A stretch of 23,745 nucleotides of DNA from an uncultured Desulfovibrio sp. (GTDB taxonomy: Bacteria > Desulfobacterota > Desulfovibrionia > Desulfovibrionales > Desulfovibrionaceae). Both the position numbers and the translations under genes were made by a program. Positions 8,218-15,747 of the stretch are shown in pieces (position 1 is the stretch's first letter; each line of letters starts with the position of its first letter). Under the pieces are notes generated by a model. It did no database searches. It was not told the DNA's origin and saw only the letters and a list, made by a program, of their open reading frames with translations. The stretch spans positions 1-23,745 of the forward strand of contig CALBAX010000053.1 of assembly GCA_937926875.1 (NCBI GenBank). Direction: 5' to 3'.

Positions 8218-8362
8218 CCGCCGCAAACAGGCCCCTGCCTGTTCCCCTGACAGCGTCACCGCCTGTCCGCCTTCTGCGAGGAATGAACGGTCGCCTTCCC
8301 GGCAGTCGGGGGACAAAAGCATCGCACAGAACATCCGGCGGCGTTCCTGGGGAGCAGACAGC

Positions 8363-8394
8363 AAAAAAGGGAGGCAGAGACATCTCCCTCCCTT
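8363..8394 (-). terminator. Intrinsic terminator of the potassium channel gene
   Basis: On the minus strand a stem (CCTCCC/GGGAGG core plus TCT/AGA across one mismatch, loop of 4) is followed by six T (complement of 8363-8368). It lies about 40 bp past the channel stop codon. Confidence 0.65.
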
Positions 8395-8435
8395 GAGGAT
8401 AGCGGGGATCACGTCATATAGCGACAGCGAACTCC

Positions 8436-10172
8436 TCAGCTCAGGTCGGCGTCGGCACAGGCCAGATTACTGTCGATGCCGTAACGCTCCCGGAAGCGTT
8501 CTTCGGCTTCCGAGTCACCGATCAGATAAAGGGCATCCCCCAGCGCGAACACATAGCCCGGATCGGGGTTGACGTGCATGGTGCCGGTATGGTCGCGTAC
8601 GGCCAGTACGCTGCACTTGGTCTTGTTACGAATGCCGCATTCCATCAGGCTCTTGCCCTGTAGCTGGCCCTGGATGGTATAGCGGAAGACGAGCAGGCGC
8701 TCATTCAGCATCATCATCTTGTCCGGAGCCAGCAGATTGATGATGCTGTTGCTCACCAGAGAAGCCAGGGAAAGCACCTGATCCGCGCCGGCGCTGTGCA
8801 AGCCGTTGACGTTACGGTCCAGCGAAGCACGGCAAAGGATCTGGGCATCCGGCCGCAAGCGGCGGCTGTAGATGGTCAGGTAGATGTTGGCGTCATCATC
8901 ATGGGTGGTGATGATGATGGTGCGCGTTTTGCGGATACCGGCCTTTTCCAGGACGGCGAGATCCGCGGCATCCCCGTGCACATGGGGGATGGCGCCGGAA
9001 TTGATGTGCGGCTGCCTGTCCACGATCACGGCAGGGATCTTGCGGCGTGCCAGGTTCCGCGCCACGGCAAGGCCCACTCTGCCGCCGCCCAGGATGACCA
9101 CGGGCACATTCTCCATCTCTGCCTTTTCCGGATCACTGATCAGGCGGTCGAACGTCCGCACATGTTTTTCGGTCCCGGCCACCACCAGCACGCTGCTTTC
9201 CGTAAACATCGTATGCGGCCCGGGCAGCTGGAAAGCGCCGCGATCCCAGACGCCGACCACGTTGATGCCCGTCCGTTCGCGCAAGCTGCACTCCAGCAGG
9301 GTCTTACCGGCCAGGCTGCTGTGCATCACCGGGGCTTCCGCCACCACCAGACGGCCGAATCTCCCCATGATACTGGCCCGCTGGGACGAGCGGACCACCC
9401 GCCGGGCCATGGCCTCACCCAGCACATTATGGAACTGGAACACCCTGTTGCACCCTGCCAGGCGCAGGATGTCCGTTGCGTCGGGGTTCTCCACCCCCGC
9501 GGCGATGACCACCTGCGGCGCGGCTTCACGGGCCGAGAAGACGATGTTGGTACTACGGATGTCCGTATCCATGACCACCAGCATGGCGGCCGTATCAGCG
9601 TGCAATTTCTGGTAAGTCTTCACATCGTCATGATCACCGGCAGCCACTTCGTAGCCCTGGTCGAGCAGGTCAAGGCCGATCTGGGGATCATTGCACAGCA
9701 GCACGCGCCGGATGCCGTGGCGTGCCAGGTCATCCGCCAGGTTGAGGGTGATGGGCCCACTCCCGGCGATCAGCACATGCCCCCTGATCCCGGCGGGCAG
9801 ACGGCGTGGCACCATGTCTTTTTTCTGGCTTTCCAGCCACGGCATGTAAAAGTGCTGGATGAAGGTGAAGGGCATCATGATCAGGAAAAATATCACGCCC
9901 GACATAAGCACGATGATGGAAAAGATACGCCCCGGATCCGAGGAAAAGGTGATGTCACCGAAACCGAGCGTTGACATGACCGTCAGCGTCCAGTAGACCC
10001 CGGTGATCCAGGAATGCTCCTTCCCCTCATATTCCATGAGCCAGTGGAAAATAACGCTGTAGGCGGCGATCATGATGCACAATGTAATGAAAAAGCGCCG
10101 CAGCACGATCATATTGTGCTTTGCACCGCGCTCGTGCAGGAAGGTCATGATCTGGGATGGTAGATATTTCAT
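8436..10172 (-). CDS. Potassium channel with two RCK (TrkA-N/TrkA-C) domains
   Basis: A protein of about 578 residues. One transmembrane helix (about 24-47), a pore loop with selectivity filter TLGFGD (68-73, a variant of TVGYGD) and a second helix (about 83-108) form an MthK-like two-helix K+ pore in the inner membrane. Two tandem cytosolic RCK modules follow. The first nucleotide-binding fold begins at VLIAGSGPITLNLAD and the second at VVILGGGRVGLAVAR, each with its own TrkA-C-like lobe. Such modules gate the channel in response to ligands or Ca2+. ATG 10172 is chosen; a GTG two codons upstream is possible and no strong Shine-Dalgarno is visible for either. The gene is transcribed alone. 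Confidence 0.88.
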   Translation of the reverse strand: MKYLPSQIMTFLHERGAKHNMIVLRRFFITLCIMIAAYSVIFHWLMEYEGKEHSWITGVYWTLTVMSTLGFGDITFSSDPGRIFSIIVLMSGVIFFLIMMPFTFIQHFYMPWLESQKKDMVPRRLPAGIRGHVLIAGSGPITLNLADDLARHGIRRVLLCNDPQIGLDLLDQGYEVAAGDHDDVKTYQKLHADTAAMLVVMDTDIRSTNIVFSAREAAPQVVIAAGVENPDATDILRLAGCNRVFQFHNVLGEAMARRVVRSSQRASIMGRFGRLVVAEAPVMHSSLAGKTLLECSLRERTGINVVGVWDRGAFQLPGPHTMFTESSVLVVAGTEKHVRTFDRLISDPEKAEMENVPVVILGGGRVGLAVARNLARRKIPAVIVDRQPHINSGAIPHVHGDAADLAVLEKAGIRKTRTIIITTHDDDANIYLTIYSRRLRPDAQILCRASLDRNVNGLHSAGADQVLSLASLVSNSIINLLAPDKMMMLNERLLVFRYTIQGQLQGKSLMECGIRNKTKCSVLAVRDHTGTMHVNPDPGYVFALGDALYLIGDSEAEERFRERYGIDSNLACADADLS

Positions 10173-10197
10173 GCGCACCAGTCTGTTGCTGAACCAA

Positions 10198-10236
10198 GGT
10201 ATTTTTTGAAGATACCAAAACAGTCAGGCTACGCAA
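10198..10236 (-). promoter_or_regulatory. Candidate promoter and palindrome upstream of the channel gene
   Basis: On the minus strand TTGCGT (10231-10236) and TATCTT (10209-10214) are 16 bp apart. The -10 box sits in an inverted repeat, GGTAT(N9)ATACC, at 10198-10216. The palindrome may be an operator. Weak evidence. Confidence 0.3.
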
Positions 10237-10529
10237 GCATCTCTTTGCGCCCCTGTCTGGGCAGGCAGCGGATGCGAGAGCTGGGCGAGAGCATGACACT
10301 GCAGACAGAGGGACAGCGCAGCCCGCCAACCGGTGTAAAGCGCGCACCTGTTTGCCTGCACTCCCCGCTTCCTCCTGCAGCGGGGAAAGGCTGGTAACAG
10401 AAACAGAACGGCCCAGGACAGCCCCTTTCTGATGCGCGCCCGGCAGGCGCACCGCTTGCCTCAACGAAAAACACCCGAATGCCAGGAGCCTTTCATTCCC
10501 TGTCTGCACAGATCAGTGCAGCCCATAAT
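10237..10529. other. Gene-free G+C-rich spacer
   Basis: No coding frame with plausible protein features was found on either strand. One 8-bp hairpin is visible: TCCCCGCT (10362-10369) with AGCGGGGA (10379-10386). No repeat or RNA gene was recognised. Confidence 0.5.
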
Positions 10530-10555
10530 AAAAAAGGACGCCCCGAAGGGCGTCC
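10530..10555 (-). terminator. Intrinsic terminator of rubredoxin
   Basis: GGACGCCC (10536-10543) pairs with GGGCGTCC (10548-10555). In the minus-strand transcript the loop is a C(UUCG)G tetraloop, followed by six U (complement of 10530-10535). Confidence 0.8.
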
Positions 10556-10566
10556 CTGCCTGAATA

Positions 10567-10755
10567 CTAATTTTCTTCCGAGAGGCGACGGAAACTTTTC
10601 TTTGCCGCGCCACAGACCGGACAGCGCCAGTCATCGGGAAGGTCTTCAAATTTGGTACCGGCAGGAATCTTGTGGCGTTTGTCGCCACGATCCGGATCAT
10701 AGACATAACCGCAATTCACCATCTGGCAGCGCCACATGTCCTGAGCTTCAGCCAT
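10567..10755 (-). CDS. Rubredoxin with CX4C first iron knuckle
   Basis: A 62-residue rubredoxin, a small cytosolic carrier with one Fe(Cys)4 centre. The second knuckle is the usual CPVCG (Cys45, Cys48). The first is CQMVNC (Cys10, Cys15), with four residues between the cysteines instead of two. That spacing is known from Rd-2 of Desulfovibrio desulfuricans ATCC 27774. AAAGGAGA lies 6 bp before the ATG. It follows the PerR-type regulator on the same strand with 55 bp between them. In Desulfovibrio, rubredoxins donate electrons to rubrerythrin and related peroxide or oxygen reductases, so a role in oxidative defence under PerR is likely (inference). Confidence 0.93.
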   Translation of the reverse strand: MAEAQDMWRCQMVNCGYVYDPDRGDKRHKIPAGTKFEDLPDDWRCPVCGAAKKSFRRLSEEN

Positions 10756-10775
10756 AACAATCTCCTTTAAAGGAT

Positions 10776-10799
10776 CGGGACGGAAAAAGATCCGTCCCG
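10776..10799 (-). promoter_or_regulatory. 9-bp hairpin between the perR-type gene and rubredoxin
   Basis: CGGGACGGA (10776-10784) pairs with TCCGTCCCG (10791-10799) across a 6-nt loop. On the minus strand no U tract follows, so it is probably a partial attenuator or RNA-processing stem between the two genes. Confidence 0.5.
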
Positions 10800-10810
10800 G
10801 AAGCGTGTGC

Positions 10811-11212
10811 TTACTTCAATCCCTTGGCGGCGCAAGCTTCACAAATCCCGTCAAATTCCACACGAGAATCAACGACGGAATAAAAACCTTCCACCTGCAT
10901 GCCTGCCACAGAGGGTACCGGTAGGGGTTGCATGACATCTCCTATGCGTCCGCAATGGATGCAGCGCACATGCTGATGCCAGGAAATATCGCCATCGAAT
11001 CGTTTCGTCGTCCCTGCTGCTTCGAGCCTGCGGATCTCGCCGGTATCCGCCAAGAAATCAAGGTTGCGGTATACCGTACCAAGGCTGATGCGCGGCAGGC
11101 GCTCGCGGACGATACTGTACAGCTCATCCGCTGTGGGGTGTGTTTTGACTTTTCTCAGTTCTTCAAGGATGACAGCACGTTGCCTAGTCATTCTGGTCTG
11201 TGGTTGGGCCAT
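10811..11212 (-). CDS. perR: Fur-family transcriptional regulator, PerR type
   Basis: A 133-residue Fur-superfamily repressor. The N-terminal winged helix contains the recognition helix ISLGTVYRNLDFLADTGEI (about 42-60). The C-terminal half has HQHVRCIHCG (His79, His81, Cys84, Cys87) and a second CEAC pair (Cys124, Cys127), giving a structural Cys4 zinc site as in PerR and many Fur proteins. The rubredoxin neighbour supports PerR over Fur, as the Desulfovibrio perR operon encodes rubrerythrin and a rubredoxin-like protein. Metal and signal specificity cannot be proved from sequence. ATG 11212 is preferred because GGAG lies 6-7 nt upstream; a TTG at 11224 would overlap that site. Confidence 0.82.
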   Translation of the reverse strand: MAQPQTRMTRQRAVILEELRKVKTHPTADELYSIVRERLPRISLGTVYRNLDFLADTGEIRRLEAAGTTKRFDGDISWHQHVRCIHCGRIGDVMQPLPVPSVAGMQVEGFYSVVDSRVEFDGICEACAAKGLK

Positions 11213-11235
11213 AGCAAACTCCAATTATTTAATAA

Positions 11236-11264
11236 ACATTACTATTTAAACCTGTCATTGTCAA
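11236..11264 (-). promoter_or_regulatory. Candidate promoter of the perR-rubredoxin unit, with imperfect palindrome
   Basis: On the minus strand a perfect TTGACA (11259-11264) is 17 bp from TAATGT (11236-11241). The -10 region lies in an A/T-rich imperfect inverted repeat (TTTAAATA ... TTTATTAAA), the type of site a Fur/PerR protein could use for autoregulation. The operator part is tentative. Confidence 0.5.
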
Positions 11265-11288
11265 GCTGTGGCCGTAAATAAAAAACTG

Positions 11289-12629
11289 TTAGTGCGCCTT
11301 TTCCGGCCAGACCAGCAACACAGCCAGATCCATCACATTCGTCCGTGTGGGACCGGTGCGCAGCAGCGCACCACAATGATGCAGTATCGGATAGCTATCG
11401 TTCTCTTCCAGGGCATGGCGTGCCTGTTCCATCCCCGTAACAGACAGATTCCCGGCCCAGGCGCATCCTCCGGCAGCATCCGTGGGACCATCGGTACCGT
11501 CCGTACCGGCAAACAAGGCGCAGACATGCGGGCAGTCCTGCAAGGCCAGACTTGCCGCCAACGCCATTTCCTGATTGCGCCCTCCCCTGCCCCTGCCACG
11601 GAGCGTCACGGTCGTCTCGCCTCCGGCCAGCAGGCAGACAGGTTGCGCGTCCGCCGGCAGTTCGGCTGCCATCTGACGGGCCTGCGCCACCAGCAGGGCC
11701 GCCTGCTCCCGGGCTTCCCCTACCATGTTGTCCCTCAGGATGACAGGATGGAAACCCTGCCGCCGGGCCTGCTCCGCCGCTGCATCCAGGGCCTGCCGGT
11801 TGGTGGCGACCAGGGTATTCTGCACATGCCGGAACAAGGCATCCCCGGGCTTGGGGGTCTCGGCTGCCTGTCGCAGGCAGCCCTTCCGGAGATGATGCAG
11901 GGCAGCGGGCGGCATGGCTGATACCAGCTCATAGCGGACGAGGATGTCCATACAGTCTGCAAACGTCGAAACATCGGGCGCTGTGGGGCCCGAGGCGATG
12001 ACATCCAGAGCGTCCCCGACCACATCGGAAACGATCACGCTCACCACACCGGCCGGGGCAGCCGTCCGGGCCAGCTGCCCACCGCTGAAACGGGATAAAT
12101 GCTTCCTGATGGCATTGAGTTCCGTGATGGTCGCACCGCTGCGCAACAGCAGCTCCGTCACCTGCTGCATGTCTTCCAGAGTGACCCCGGGCACCGGGGC
12201 AGGCGTCAGGGCGCTGGCTCCGCCTGTGAGCAGGCAAAGGACAAGATCATCTGACGTCGTCCCGGCAGCCAGCTCCAGCAGTGCCTGCGTGGCCGCCGCA
12301 CCTGCCGCGTCCGGGACGGGATGGGCAGCCTCCACCTGGCTGATCTGCTGCAAAGGCAGGCCGTGACCGTATTTGACCACCAGCATCCCGCTATCGATAC
12401 GGTCCCCCAGCAGCTCTTCCACGGCAGCCCCCATGGGAGCGACCCCTTTCCCGGCCCCCAGTACCAGCAAACGCCCCCGGCATGGCAGTGGCCAGCGCTT
12501 TCCGTCCACAAGCAGGGCATCGCCTTCCAGACGAACATGCCGCATCAGGGCCGCATCGGGAGCCACAGCCCGCACCCCGGCATCGAAGATAGAATACAGT
12601 ACGGCTTTACGGGCTTCCAGTTCCATCAT
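11289..12629 (-). CDS. Glycerate 2-kinase (GckA/TtuD, MOFRL family)
   Basis: A 446-residue protein of the GckA/TtuD type, which phosphorylates D-glycerate at C2 using ATP to give 2-phosphoglycerate for lower glycolysis. Family landmarks are GAGKGVAPMG in the N-terminal DUF4147 domain, LLTGGASAL, SDVVGDALDVIASGPTAPD, then the C-terminal MOFRL segments GGETTVTLRG, GRGGRNQEMALA and FAGTDGTDGPTDAAGG. It has no signal peptide and acts in the cytosol. The start is at the tandem ATGATG (12629/12626) just after AGGAGA; a longer upstream frame runs through the preceding terminator and is unlikely. It could be part of glycerate or serine/glyoxylate salvage, but no pathway partner is adjacent. Confidence 0.9.
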   Translation of the reverse strand: MMELEARKAVLYSIFDAGVRAVAPDAALMRHVRLEGDALLVDGKRWPLPCRGRLLVLGAGKGVAPMGAAVEELLGDRIDSGMLVVKYGHGLPLQQISQVEAAHPVPDAAGAAATQALLELAAGTTSDDLVLCLLTGGASALTPAPVPGVTLEDMQQVTELLLRSGATITELNAIRKHLSRFSGGQLARTAAPAGVVSVIVSDVVGDALDVIASGPTAPDVSTFADCMDILVRYELVSAMPPAALHHLRKGCLRQAAETPKPGDALFRHVQNTLVATNRQALDAAAEQARRQGFHPVILRDNMVGEAREQAALLVAQARQMAAELPADAQPVCLLAGGETTVTLRGRGRGGRNQEMALAASLALQDCPHVCALFAGTDGTDGPTDAAGGCAWAGNLSVTGMEQARHALEENDSYPILHHCGALLRTGPTRTNVMDLAVLLVWPEKAH

Positions 12630-12640
12630 GATCTCTCCTG

Positions 12641-12680
12641 AAAAAGAAAAGGCCCACGGCAAGCATGCTTTCCGTGGGCC
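12641..12680 (-). terminator. Intrinsic terminator of the FmdE-family gene
   Basis: GGCCCACGG (12651-12659) pairs with CCGTGGGCC (12672-12680). The inner AAGCATGCTT extends the stem after one mismatch. In the minus-strand transcript it is followed by UUUUCUUUUU, just before the glycerate kinase start. Confidence 0.8.
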
Positions 12681-12694
12681 CGGGTCGATAGGGG

Positions 12695-13282
12695 CTATTC
12701 CTTTCCGGCAAGGTAAGGGCCATCCCCCTGGCAGGGGCGACACAGATCTCCCAGCACTGCCGGATACCATTCCCCGCAACGCGGGCAGCGGCGCACGACG
12801 CCTTTCCCCTTCTTTACCAAAAAATCAGGATGGATGCGGACAGGGGCGGCCTGGAGCAGATCCATGCCGGCAGTGCGGATCTCTTCACGCAGCAATTCCG
12901 GCTCCTGCTCATGCTTGGGTTTTTCCTTGAGGAACCAAGCACGTACATGCGGATAGGCATCCAGGGCATCCACATTGAGGCGGACGCGCATCCCTTCACC
13001 CGTATATTTGTCATACAGGGAAAGTGCATAGATACCGAAATGATAGACCTTCAACCAGCCATTGCCCACCGTGCAGGGGGTCAGCAGCTGGATGGCATCC
13101 GGGAGACACTGGACCGTTTCCGAAACGGCGTCGTACAGGATGCCTTCCGGCAGGGTACGCCGTGCCATTTCCACCATATATCCGCCGATGATGACCCCGG
13201 GGGCCACATGGCCATGAAAATCCTTTACCACGGCCACAAAGGCGTCGTGATCCCATTTTCCGATCCGCATGCATGTCTCCAT
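12695..13282 (-). CDS. FmdE-family protein with C-terminal zinc ribbon
   Basis: A 195-residue protein of the FmdE (formylmethanofuran dehydrogenase subunit E) family. Members are linked to molybdenum or tungsten enzymes, but their reaction is unclear. The FmdE core starts at RIGKWDHDAFVAVVKDFHGH. The usual HGHxCPG motif reads HGHVAPG, so the conserved cysteine is an alanine. A zinc ribbon (CPRCG ... CRPC) closes the protein. Two starts are possible: ATG 13282 (AGGA 6 nt upstream) or ATG 13270 (GGAG 6 nt upstream); I give the longer. It lies just downstream of the formate dehydrogenase operon but has its own promoter and leader. A maturation or molybdopterin-related role is inference. Confidence 0.78.
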   Translation of the reverse strand: METCMRIGKWDHDAFVAVVKDFHGHVAPGVIIGGYMVEMARRTLPEGILYDAVSETVQCLPDAIQLLTPCTVGNGWLKVYHFGIYALSLYDKYTGEGMRVRLNVDALDAYPHVRAWFLKEKPKHEQEPELLREEIRTAGMDLLQAAPVRIHPDFLVKKGKGVVRRCPRCGEWYPAVLGDLCRPCQGDGPYLAGKE

Positions 13283-13417
13283 TGAAAATCCTGCGGCTCT
13301 TCCGCACATTGCCCGACCATTCGCGGGCTCCTCGCCGGCCTTTCGGAAAAACCGACGTACGAAAGCCCGTGGCATGGCAAAACACCAGGCAGGCCCTCTG
13401 CCGTGCCAAACGACCTA
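13283..13417 (-). promoter_or_regulatory. Structured 5' leader of the FmdE-family gene, riboswitch candidate
   Basis: The leader of about 135 nt can fold into a stem CGGGCU/AGCCCG (13364-13369 with 13324-13329) enclosing a hairpin CGUCGG/CCGGCG (13352-13357 with 13333-13338). Its tip is CC-GAAA-GG. The same AGCCCG strand can instead pair with CGGGC (13311-13315) across an 8-nt loop. A last 5-bp hairpin (13292-13306) abuts the Shine-Dalgarno AGGA. Mutually exclusive pairings next to a ribosome-binding site are typical of riboswitches. The Moco/Tuco class is a reasonable first guess given the gene, but I could not match its consensus by eye. Confidence 0.4.
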
Positions 13418-13424
13418 TTTTATA

Positions 13425-13453
13425 AATATATCCGCTTGTTGCAGCGCTGTAAA
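13425..13453 (-). promoter_or_regulatory. Promoter of the FmdE-family gene
   Basis: On the minus strand TTTACA (13448-13453) and TATATT (13425-13430) are separated by 17 bp in an A/T-rich island. The predicted start near 13418 gives the long structured leader. Confidence 0.55.
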
Positions 13454-13531
13454 CTGTAAGGGCCGGGACATCCGCCCGGAAAAGAGCACATGGACGTGCG
13501 CACCAATTCCTGGCAGGTGTCCGGGATCCAG

Positions 13532-13569
13532 AAAAAAACTGCCCCGCAGGATCACTCCCTGCGGGGCAG
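13532..13569 (-). terminator. Terminator of the formate dehydrogenase operon
   Basis: A 12-bp perfect stem (13539-13550 with 13558-13569) and a 7-nt loop are followed on the minus strand by seven T (complement of 13532-13538). It lies 15 bp past the cytochrome stop codon. Confidence 0.88.
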
Positions 13570-13584
13570 CAGACAGACAGTGAC

Positions 13585-13992
13585 TTACTTCCCTTCGGCC
13601 CCGCCGCTCTGGGGAGGCATATGGCACGGACGGCATCCCGGCCCCAGCATGGTCGTATGACAGCCATAACAGGACCGTTCGGAACTCTTGGTATGGTACG
13701 CCCAGAACAGGCTCTGGGGATCACGCTCCCGCGTCCCCTTCAGGGAGTGGCATTCTTCGCTTGCACCACAGGACACATAGGCGTCCTTGGCATCAGAGGG
13801 CGCAGCGTGATGGCAGACGTCGCACTCCACGCTCTCATGGGTAGCGTGATCAAACTTCACCCACATTTTTTTATGTTCCGAGCTCTTGAGCTCGATGGGC
13901 TTGTCCGGAGCCTTGGCGTCGCCGGCCACGGCCCATGTGGCCGCGCCGCCGATCAACGACAGCATACATATCGCAATGAGCGCTCGTTTCAT
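13585..13992 (-). CDS. Periplasmic tetraheme cytochrome c3 of the formate dehydrogenase operon
   Basis: A 135-residue class III cytochrome with a Sec signal peptide (cleavage near AVA-GD, residue 23). Four haem sites are visible: CDVCH (57-61), CGASEECH (75-82), CYGCH (108-112) and CRPCH (120-124). Likely distal ligands are His49 and His52 in FDHATH, His62 in CHH and His100, the standard bis-histidine pattern of cytochrome c3. The second site has five residues between the cysteines, whereas c3 normally uses two or four. By position it is the electron-accepting subunit of an FdhABC3-type formate dehydrogenase, passing electrons into the periplasmic cytochrome c network. GAGG precedes the start. 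It is the last gene of the operon, with a strong terminator after it. Confidence 0.88.
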   Translation of the reverse strand: MKRALIAICMLSLIGGAATWAVAGDAKAPDKPIELKSSEHKKMWVKFDHATHESVECDVCHHAAPSDAKDAYVSCGASEECHSLKGTRERDPQSLFWAYHTKSSERSCYGCHTTMLGPGCRPCHMPPQSGGAEGK

Positions 13993-14042
13993 GCGTTACC
14001 TCGTATTGACCGCTGGCCGCAAGGCAGCCACGGCAGCTCGTA

Positions 14043-15002
14043 CTAAAACGTGTTCCAGAAAGTGGGATGGATGGGCTGCAAGCCTTTTTTGGCCGCGACC
14101 ATATCCATATGGAGCATCCCCAGTGCCAGGACGTCCAGGTCGGGCGTCGTATCGCGCTCGCGCAGGTCCACCGCCGGGCAGTAGGTCTTGCAGCGGGTGC
14201 ACCAGTCCAGACGTTCACCCAGGGCATTTCCTGCTTCTTTCAGGATCTCCATGACACCTGCTCCTTCTTCGCCGCAGAAGGGGCAGGCCCCGCGGCGGAA
14301 GGTCCAGTCCGTACCGCACAGCGAACAGTGGAGGTGCTTTTTGCCGCCACCGCCCGCCAGGAACGCGTTTTTCTCATCAAAAACAGGCCGGTCCAGATAC
14401 GCTATGGAAGGCCCGGATCCGCAGACAGGGCAATAGCCCTGCCGCCAGGCACCTTCCACATTCCAGGGAGCCTCCTTCCCGTTCCCATGCGGCGACAGCT
14501 CCACCAGAGCCCGCAGGACAGGCCCCAGCATGAAACTGAACGCGAACAGCAGCACCTGTACAGGTATATCCAGATGCGCCGCTATCTTTCCCACGCTTTC
14601 GGCACTCTCGGCCGTCTCATTGAGCACGGCTTCCGCCAGGGCCACCGGGGCTTCAGGCCCCTGCGCAGCATCCATGAAGAAAGCCCGCAGCTTCGCCTCA
14701 TGTGGCTTGATGACATCCTGGGCCACGAGCAGGGGGATCAGGGTCTCGGCCGCAGCCCTGAGAGCCGTCCCGATACCGGCAAGCGGCATCTCCGCCAGCA
14801 GCGGATAGCCCTGTGCGGCCCGCTCACGCTGCATCCCGGGCAGACGGATACCGGCAGCTTCCAGCAGGGGCTTGAGCTGTTCGGGCAGCGCGGCCCGGGC
14901 GGCCAGCAGCGGGACAAAGGCATGCAGGACAGGGGACAGGACAGGACGGCGGGCAAGGATACCGCTGACGGTTTCTTCCACGCTTTGACAGGATGCGGCC
15001 AT
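14043..15002 (-). CDS. fdhE: Formate dehydrogenase accessory protein FdhE
   Basis: A 319-residue cytosolic protein of the FdhE family, needed for assembly of active formate dehydrogenase, probably by binding the catalytic subunit before export. The N-terminal half is helical and poorly conserved. The C-terminal half carries the diagnostic rubredoxin-like cysteine pairs: CPVCG, CSLCG, CPFCG and CTRCKTYC. It is followed by a conserved-looking segment, DLDVLALGMLHMD. Length is close to that of other FdhE proteins. GGAG lies 5-6 bp before ATG 15002. It sits between fdhB and the cytochrome, as in the Desulfovibrio vulgaris operon DVU2812-2809, so the assignment is strong. Confidence 0.92.
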   Translation of the reverse strand: MAASCQSVEETVSGILARRPVLSPVLHAFVPLLAARAALPEQLKPLLEAAGIRLPGMQRERAAQGYPLLAEMPLAGIGTALRAAAETLIPLLVAQDVIKPHEAKLRAFFMDAAQGPEAPVALAEAVLNETAESAESVGKIAAHLDIPVQVLLFAFSFMLGPVLRALVELSPHGNGKEAPWNVEGAWRQGYCPVCGSGPSIAYLDRPVFDEKNAFLAGGGGKKHLHCSLCGTDWTFRRGACPFCGEEGAGVMEILKEAGNALGERLDWCTRCKTYCPAVDLRERDTTPDLDVLALGMLHMDMVAAKKGLQPIHPTFWNTF

Positions 15003-15070
15003 GGATACTCCGGCTAACGAAGCCTGCGGGCTTCGGAGAGAGGGTGGGAACAGGGAGAAGGCAACGACAT

Positions 15071-15730
15071 TTAGCCGAAGGTCGCGTATTCGTGATAAAA
15101 CTCGGCTTCCTCCGCAAGCAGATAGATCACGCTGACTTCGTCAGGGTCTGCCAGGAATGCCTTGGGATGCGTCTTTTTGACGACCTCCAGCCGTTTCTTG
15201 GCAAGGGCCAGGATCTCGTCCCGTTCGCCAAAGGTCATGGCCCCGGTGGGGCAGGTCTTGACGCAGGCGGGCAGCATCCCGGCAGCGACGCGGTCGGAAC
15301 ACATGTCGCACTTGGCAAGGGTCTTTTTGACCTTGTCATACCTGGGGATATTGTACGGACAGGCATGGATGACGTCTGCCATGTCCTGTTCGCTGAGCTT
15401 CTGGATCTTGTCGGTCACCAGCACGGCACCAGTCTTGGGATCCTTGATCATGGCGCCGGGCACGGCCATGTCGGCCACGTCCACACAGATGGGCGTAACG
15501 CAGTGGCGGCACTGGTCCGGGAAGAAGTTCCAGACCACGTTGCCCTGCTTGTCCAGATGCTCGTGGAAACGAACGATCTTGTAGTTGTTGGGGTTCAGAT
15601 CCGGCGGATTCTGATGGCTCCCCCGCTGCTTGGTCTCGTTGGCAGGCAGATCGTGCCATTCCTTGCAGGCAAGCTGACAGCCGCGGCATGCCGTGCAGCG
15701 TGTGGTATCGACTAAAAATGCTTTCGGCAT
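15071..15730 (-). CDS. fdhB: Formate dehydrogenase beta subunit, 4x[4Fe-4S]
   Basis: A 219-residue iron-sulfur subunit that conducts electrons from the catalytic subunit to the cytochrome. Four cysteine groups are seen: CTACRGCQLACKEW (Cys12, 15, 18, 22), CRHCVTPIC, HACPYNIPRY with CDMCSDRV, and CVKTCPTGAM, matching the FdnH/FdhB family. It has no signal peptide, so it should be carried out of the cell bound to the Tat-exported alpha subunit. AAGGAG 7 bp before ATG 15730 sets the start; an upstream in-frame ATG would run through the preceding hairpin. A 7-bp hairpin (15018-15035) lies in the gap to fdhE. Confidence 0.93.
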   Translation of the reverse strand: MPKAFLVDTTRCTACRGCQLACKEWHDLPANETKQRGSHQNPPDLNPNNYKIVRFHEHLDKQGNVVWNFFPDQCRHCVTPICVDVADMAVPGAMIKDPKTGAVLVTDKIQKLSEQDMADVIHACPYNIPRYDKVKKTLAKCDMCSDRVAAGMLPACVKTCPTGAMTFGERDEILALAKKRLEVVKKTHPKAFLADPDEVSVIYLLAEEAEFYHEYATFG

Positions 15731-15747
15731 ATCTTTGCTCCTTGGGA

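Noticed and set aside
8226..8243. AACAGG/CCTGTT hairpin after the thioesterase gene
   Set aside because: Only 6 bp and no T tract, so too weak to call a terminator.
13398..13412. TTGGCAC-like sequence suggesting a sigma-54 promoter
   Set aside because: The GG and GC elements are not separated by the required 10 bp; a better sigma-70 pair lies just upstream.
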